NCBI GenBank assembly: GCA_017501885.1
Contig: JAFVWA010000198.1
Location: 32,126 to 96,125 of the forward strand
Source: Clostridia bacterium
Lineage (GTDB): Bacteria > Bacillota > Clostridia > Christensenellales > Borkfalkiaceae
Length of the DNA stretch: 64,000 nt
Direction of reading: 5' to 3'
Shown in pieces: positions 60,329 through 64,000 of this stretch (positions are counted from its first letter, which is position 1; the number at the start of each line of letters is the position of its first letter). Under the pieces are notes generated by a model. It was not told where the DNA came from. It saw only the letters and a program-made list of their open reading frames with translations, and searched no databases. Both the position numbers and the translations under genes were made by a program.

Positions 60329-60589
60329 ATGGAGTATTTAGTAGTGGCGTTTAGGTCAAGAACGCACACGGTAAAATTTTGGGAATACTTGCAAAAAGCA
60401 GATATTAAGGGCGAGATTATAAACACCCCCAAAGAAGCGGGCGTTGGTTGTGGGCTTTCGGTTAAGGTAAGCGTTAATAAAGCGTATATGGTTAAGCGCG
60501 CTTTAAGTTTTACAAACCTTAACAGTTACGCAGGCAGTTTTTTAGTTAAGGTAGACAGAAACGGAAGAACTGTGCGAAACGCATTCTAA
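60329..60589 (+). CDS. DUF3343 (putative Se/S carrier-like) protein
   Basis: An 86-residue protein; the start at 60329 has AAAGGAG upstream. EYLVVAFRSRTHTVKFWEYLQ at the N-terminus and the conserved Cys in GVGCGLSVKV match DUF3343, described as a possible selenium or sulfur carrier. It is divergent from the NifS-like gene across 85 bp. Confidence 0.85.
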   Translation: MEYLVVAFRSRTHTVKFWEYLQKADIKGEIINTPKEAGVGCGLSVKVSVNKAYMVKRALSFTNLNSYAGSFLVKVDRNGRTVRNAF

Positions 60590-60629
60590 CGCGCACTTTT
60601 TATACGCGTATTTTTTGACTTAAAAATAC

Positions 60630-60659
60630 TTGTTAATTTGCCCCCTTTTGTGATAAGAT
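60630..60659 (+). promoter_or_regulatory. Promoter of nth
   Basis: TTGTTA (60630-60635) and TAAGAT (60654-60659), 18-bp spacer, only 11 bp before the ATG at 60671. Confidence 0.5.
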
Positions 60660-60670
60660 ATTATCAGAGT

Positions 60671-61297
60671 ATGACAAAAACAAAAGCAAAACTGATAGTG
60701 GATATCCTTTCGGGGGTATTTACGGACAAGCCTGCGCTAAACTTTTCAACTCCCTACGAGTTGCTAATAGCGGTAATCTTGTCGGCACAATGCACCGATC
60801 AGCGAGTAAACGTAATAACCAAGGAACTTTTCAAGGAGTATAACACTCCCGAAAAAATGCTCACGCTTTCTCAAGAGAAGCTTGAAAAATACATTTTTTC
60901 TTGCGGACTTTATAAGAGCAAAGCGGAGCATATACTTTCTGCAAGTAAAGACATTTTGCAAAAGTTTAACGGACAAGTTCCCAATAATCTTGACGACTTG
61001 CGTTCGCTTGCAGGCGTTGGTAGAAAGACGGCAAACGTGGTATATAGCGTAGCCTTTAAGGGGGACGCCATAGCCGTTGATACGCACGTGTTTAGGGTGT
61101 CCAACAGAATAGGTTTAGTAAATGAAAAAACCGTTCTCGGCACAGAGAAAGGCTTGATGAAAATTTTAGATAAAAAGGACTGGTCAAGGTCGCATCACTA
61201 TCTAATATATTTGGGCAGAAGTTTTTGCAAAGCGGGAAAACCCGACTGCGAGAATTGTCCTATAAAAGAGCATTGTAGTAAAAAGATAAAAAGGTGA
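60671..61297 (+). CDS. nth: Endonuclease III
   Basis: A 208-residue DNA glycosylase/AP lyase for oxidised pyrimidines. The start at the ATG at 60671 is preferred to a TTG at 60638, which lies within the promoter. The helix-hairpin-helix GPD motif LRSLAGVGRKTANVV holds the catalytic lysine, VDTHVFRVSNR the catalytic Asp, and CKAGKPDCENCPIKEHC is the C-X6-C-X2-C-X5-C iron-sulfur loop. It is 3 bp upstream of obg. Confidence 0.95.
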   Translation: MTKTKAKLIVDILSGVFTDKPALNFSTPYELLIAVILSAQCTDQRVNVITKELFKEYNTPEKMLTLSQEKLEKYIFSCGLYKSKAEHILSASKDILQKFNGQVPNNLDDLRSLAGVGRKTANVVYSVAFKGDAIAVDTHVFRVSNRIGLVNEKTVLGTEKGLMKILDKKDWSRSHHYLIYLGRSFCKAGKPDCENCPIKEHCSKKIKR

Positions 61298-61300
61298 AAC

Positions 61301-62563
61301 ATGTTTGTAGACAGAGCGTTAATAACCATAAAAGCAGGGGACGGAGGAAACGGCATAACGTCCTTTATTCACTATAAAGGAATAGTAGGCGGCGGTCCTG
61401 ACGGTGGCGACGGGGCTAAGGGTGGCGACGTAATTTTCGTTGCGGATAAATCAAAGACAAGCCTTGCCGATTATTATTATAAAACTAAATACGTTGCAGA
61501 AAACGGTGGAAACGGCGGACCAAAAGAATGTTTTGGAAAGTCGGGTAAAGACGTTGTGTTGGGCGTTCCACTCGGAACGGTTATAAAGGATAGAGAAACG
61601 GGCAATATCATTGCCGATATGTTTTACGAAGGTCAAAAGGTAACCGTTTTAGTCGGTGGCGAAGGTGGAAAGGGCAACGCAAGATTTAAGAATGCAAGAA
61701 GACACGCCCCACACTTTTCTCAAACGGGCGAAAAGACCGAAAGCAAGCAAGTAATTTTAGAACTCAAAACTATAGCAGACGTAGGACTCGTAGGTTTTCC
61801 AAACGTAGGAAAGTCGACAATACTTTCAAAACTCACGAGAGCGCGCCCAAAGATAGCAAACTATCACTTTACCACGCTATCTCCCAACCTTGGCATATGC
61901 GATTACTACGATAATCCTTTCGTAATAGCAGATATCCCAGGTTTAATAGAAGGCGCAAGCGACGGTGCAGGACTTGGCATCGACTTTTTACGTCATATCG
62001 AAAGAACGAGAATGTTAGTTCACGTTGTTGATATTTCGGGGGTAGAAGGCAGAGACGCTTATGAAGACTACCTAAAAATAAACGCGGAACTAAAAAATTA
62101 TAGCAAAGAACTTTCTAAATTAAAGCAAATAGTGGTTGCAAATAAAATAGACTCGTTTGATAGCGAAGACCGCTTAAAAGAGTTTAAGCAAAAGATAGGC
62201 AGAAAGCATAAGGTAGTTCCCGTATCAGCAATCACGGGCGAAGGCTTAGATACCTTAAAGGCAGAAATATATAAGGCAATAGAAAAACTCCCACCTGTTA
62301 AACCGTTGGAGTTTGAAGAATTTAAGTATGAAAAGCCTGATAAACTATATTATGAAATACTCAAGGAAGGCGAAACGTTCGTTATCGTTGGCACTTTGGT
62401 AGAAGTGCTTAAACGCAACGTCGTTATGACGGATATGCACTCTCTCGCATATATGCACAAAGTTCTTCGCGATAGGGGAATAATCAAGGAGCTTCGCGAA
62501 ATGGGTGCAACCGAAAAGTCGACTATCGTTATCGGCGGAGAAGAATTTGAACTTCTCGATTAA
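61301..62563 (+). CDS. obg: Obg/CgtA ribosome-assembly GTPase
   Basis: A 420-residue GTPase required for 50S assembly and stress control. The glycine-rich Obg fold (about 1-158) is followed by the G domain: G1 GFPNVGKST, G3 DIPGLIEGASDGAGLG, G4 NKID and G5 SAITGEG. The C-terminal OCT domain (about 345-420) is typical of Bacillota. It overlaps the nth transcript and precedes yhbY by 14 bp. Confidence 0.97.
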   Translation: MFVDRALITIKAGDGGNGITSFIHYKGIVGGGPDGGDGAKGGDVIFVADKSKTSLADYYYKTKYVAENGGNGGPKECFGKSGKDVVLGVPLGTVIKDRETGNIIADMFYEGQKVTVLVGGEGGKGNARFKNARRHAPHFSQTGEKTESKQVILELKTIADVGLVGFPNVGKSTILSKLTRARPKIANYHFTTLSPNLGICDYYDNPFVIADIPGLIEGASDGAGLGIDFLRHIERTRMLVHVVDISGVEGRDAYEDYLKINAELKNYSKELSKLKQIVVANKIDSFDSEDRLKEFKQKIGRKHKVVPVSAITGEGLDTLKAEIYKAIEKLPPVKPLEFEEFKYEKPDKLYYEILKEGETFVIVGTLVEVLKRNVVMTDMHSLAYMHKVLRDRGIIKELREMGATEKSTIVIGGEEFELLD

Positions 62564-62577
62564 TTAAAGGAGAAAAT

Positions 62578-62871
62578 ATGTTAACTTCAAAAGAAAGAAG
62601 CAATTTGCGTTCACTTGCGCAAAAGATAGAACCAATAACCCAAGTAGGAAAATTTGGCGTAAACGACGCGCTTATTGAAAGTTTAGACAGCGCGATTGAA
62701 AAGCGCGAACTTATAAAAATTACCGTTTTAGAAAACTCAGGGCTTGTTCCAAAAGAAGCAGGCTTTGAAATAGCCGAACAGCTCAAAGCCGAGTTCGTAT
62801 GCGCAACGGGTAGAAAACTCGTGTTCTACCGCAGAAGCAAAAACCCCAAAGTCGAACACATCGTTTTTTAA
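62578..62871 (+). CDS. yhbY: CRM-domain RNA-binding protein YhbY
   Basis: A 97-residue ribosome-associated protein. SKERSNLRSLAQKIEPITQVGKFG is the CRM-domain start, ELIKITVLENS follows, and ATGRKLVFYRRSK is the C-terminal strand. It associates with pre-50S particles. It follows obg, as in many Bacillota, with AAAGGAG before the ATG. Confidence 0.95.
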   Translation: MLTSKERSNLRSLAQKIEPITQVGKFGVNDALIESLDSAIEKRELIKITVLENSGLVPKEAGFEIAEQLKAEFVCATGRKLVFYRRSKNPKVEHIVF

Positions 62872-62888
62872 TCATTAGTTTAACCAAT

Positions 62889-62932
62889 AAAAACCTAAAA
62901 CCAACACAAATTAGTGCGAGTTTTAGGTTTTT
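62889..62932 (+). terminator. Intrinsic terminator of the nth-obg-yhbY operon
   Basis: AAAAACCTAAAAC (62889-62901), an 18-nt loop with a small inner CAC/GTG pair, and GTTTTAGGTTTTT (62920-62932). Confidence 0.8.
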
Positions 62933-62999
62933 TATTTGGCTGTTTTATCGCGTATTTGTTTAAGTCAAGTCTTTTTGCGCAAAAAACAAAAAGCCAAAA

Positions 63000-63074
63000 G
63001 TGAAATATTTGCACATTAAATTTTATAAAAATGTGAAATATTTTCTCAAACACTTGCAAGTTTCAATGTGAAAT
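63000..63074. promoter_or_regulatory. Three GTGAAAT sites, candidate operators of the MNT/HepT module
   Basis: GTGAAAT occurs at 63000-63006, 63033-63039 and 63068-63074, spaced 33 and 35 bp (about three helical turns). Site 1 continues to ATTTGCAC and site 2 to ATTTTCTCA, near a palindrome GTGAAATATTTCAC. The third site lies inside the promoter spacer, consistent with repression by the fused XRE domain. Confidence 0.5.
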
Positions 63075-63082
63075 GATATAAT
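63054..63082 (+). promoter_or_regulatory. sigma-A promoter of the MNT/HepT operon
   Basis: TTGCAA (63054-63059) and TATAAT (63077-63082), 17-bp spacer, 19 bp before the ATG. Confidence 0.65.
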
Positions 63083-63100
63083 GCTACTGAGGTAAAAAAT

Positions 63101-63571
63101 ATGAAACTCAAAAAACTAAGATTAGAAAAAGGTCTTACGCAAGAAAAGGCATCACAATTATTGGGTGTTAGTAGAAGAACTTACGTAACTTATGAAAAAG
63201 ATGAAAGTAAAATTTCACCAATAAAGCTGGAGTTTTTTTTGCATACCCTTGAAAAATATGGCATTATTGACGAAACTCATGGTGTTTTGACTTTAGATAC
63301 TATAAAGGAAATTTGCGCTGACGTTTTAAAATTATATAACGTGGAATATGCCTATCTTTTCGGCTCTTATGCAAAAGGCAATGCTACCGAAGTTAGTGAC
63401 GTAGATTTGCTTGTTTCGATGCCTATTAATGGACTTGCGTTTTATGAACTTATAGAAACGTTAAGAGAAAGGCTAAAAAAGAAAGTTGATTTGTTAGACA
63501 TAGCACAGCTTAACAATAATCCAAAGCTTGTGCAAGAAATTTTACGAGACGGGGTAAAGATTTATGGATAA
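63101..63571 (+). CDS. MNT-type nucleotidyltransferase antitoxin fused to an XRE helix-turn-helix
   Basis: A 156-residue protein with two domains. Residues 1-58 are an XRE helix-turn-helix (LKKLRLEKGLTQEKASQLLGVS). Residues 72-156 are a minimal nucleotidyltransferase with the full GSX10DXD motif (GSYAKGNATEVSDVD). MNT antitoxins modify the HepT toxin by adding AMP groups to a tyrosine. The fused DNA-binding domain would give autoregulation directly. It overlaps hepT by 8 bp. Confidence 0.88.
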   Translation: MKLKKLRLEKGLTQEKASQLLGVSRRTYVTYEKDESKISPIKLEFFLHTLEKYGIIDETHGVLTLDTIKEICADVLKLYNVEYAYLFGSYAKGNATEVSDVDLLVSMPINGLAFYELIETLRERLKKKVDLLDIAQLNNNPKLVQEILRDGVKIYG

Positions 63572-63899
63572 CGTAAAAAACGATAGATATTATTTAAATA
63601 AAATGATTGCCGACCTTGAGTTTATGATTGAGCATACTAAAGGAAAGACTTCTGACGAAATTGAGGCAAATCCCTTGCTTATGGATTCAATTATGTTCCG
63701 TTTGGTGCAAATAGCAGAAAATGGCGAAAAATTAACAGGGGCTTTTAAGGAAGAACATAAAGAAGTTAAATGGAAAGCCATCAAGGGAATGAGAAATCGA
63801 ATTGTCCACGATTATGGTTTTATAGATATGACCATTGTTTACGATACCATTACAAATTCTATTCCCGAACTATATAAGCAGTTGAAAGACTTGGTTTAG
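63564..63899 (+). CDS. HepT-like (DUF86) ribonuclease toxin
   Basis: A 111-residue HEPN protein. RNRIVHDYGF contains the RX4-6HXY motif (Arg, His and Tyr), which holds the ribonuclease residues and the tyrosine modified by MNT. It starts inside the antitoxin gene, so the pair is translationally coupled. It lies at the edge of what may be a defence region. Confidence 0.9.
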   Translation: MDNVKNDRYYLNKMIADLEFMIEHTKGKTSDEIEANPLLMDSIMFRLVQIAENGEKLTGAFKEEHKEVKWKAIKGMRNRIVHDYGFIDMTIVYDTITNSIPELYKQLKDLV

Positions 63900-63914
63900 A
63901 AGACAAAAGAGAAA

Positions 63915-64000
63915 ATGAAGATGGCTAAAAATATACAATCTGTAGAACCAAATATAGCAGACTTAGTAAATGGTTGGTTAAAATCATATAATTTAGATTA
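63915..64000 (+). CDS. 5' end of a further gene, possibly a DNA methylase or restriction subunit (cut by window)
   Basis: An open frame from an ATG at 63915 (or 63921) reads MKMAKNIQSVEPNIADLVNG, then WLKSYNLD, to the edge. This start recalls N-6 DNA methylase or restriction-type proteins that follow such toxin pairs, but 28 residues are too few to be sure. It lies 15 bp after hepT and is probably in the same transcript. Confidence 0.4.
   Translation, partial: MKMAKNIQSVEPNIADLVNGWLKSYNLD

Noticed and set aside
1..64000. tRNA or rRNA genes, insertion sequences, prophage genes
   Set aside because: All gaps of meaningful size were read; no cloverleaf, rRNA segment, transposase or phage gene was seen.

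Overview
The window looks like a chromosomal stretch of an AT-rich, low-GC Gram-positive anaerobe of the class Clostridia. The evidence is the set of Bacillota gene orders (tmk-holB-ricT-trmN6-rsmI, greA-lysS, obg-yhbY), small CotF-like spore coat proteins, a DUF1540 Cys-rich peptide, a 2[4Fe-4S] ferredoxin, a GTP-type PEP carboxykinase, and strong sigma-A promoters with AAGGAG ribosome sites. The many host- or plant-glycan genes suggest a gut commensal. An uncultured Christensenellales-type lineage is my guess, not something the sequence proves.

Layout. 1-5.1 kb: N-acetylhexosamine use (sugar oxidoreductase, nagB, nagA, a phosphatase, a NahK-like kinase). 5.2-10.4 kb: a hypothetical protein, pckA with a structured leader, and a GH115-like enzyme. 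10.5-14.5 kb: a self-contained accessory module made of an XRE repressor, a duplicated promoter with four matching palindromic operators, a SipW-type signal peptidase fused to two near-identical copies of an unknown domain, and a TasA/camelysin-like surface protein with a beta-helix. 14.7-28.4 kb: glycan genes (GH20-like, GH28-like, an AraC regulator with a DMT transporter and an oxidoreductase, a GH106-like giant, a metallo-hydrolase, a tartrate/malate dehydrogenase, a GH27 alpha-galactosidase). 28.5-41.5 kb: coat proteins, an NhaC antiporter with a Cys-rich insert, queT behind a preQ1-I-like riboswitch, an ABC exporter, an Lrp regulator with an aminotransferase, a second GH20, a flippase-like membrane protein, a glycosyltransferase and ribosomal protein L9. 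41.6-49.5 kb: core replication, translation and repair genes. 49.6-49.9 kb: a probable structured RNA of about 300 nt with no gene. 50-62.9 kb: miscellaneous core genes, including TPP-riboswitch-controlled thiT, a stand-alone sugar-importer ATPase, a PucR-type regulator, an S41 protease, a NifS-like enzyme beside a Se/S-carrier-like protein, nth, obg and yhbY. 63.0-64.0 kb: an XRE-MNT/HepT toxin-antitoxin pair, then the start of another gene cut by the window edge.

How the genes work together. GH20, GH27, GH28, GH106 and GH115-type enzymes would release hexosamines, galactose and acidic sugars; NahK, NagA and NagB channel N-acetylhexosamines to fructose-6-phosphate; the lone MsmK-like ATPase at 54.4 kb could energise sugar importers encoded elsewhere. 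The most novel-looking parts are the XRE/SipW-fusion/TasA-like module and the 49.6 kb RNA. All functional calls rest on motif reading by eye; no database search was run.
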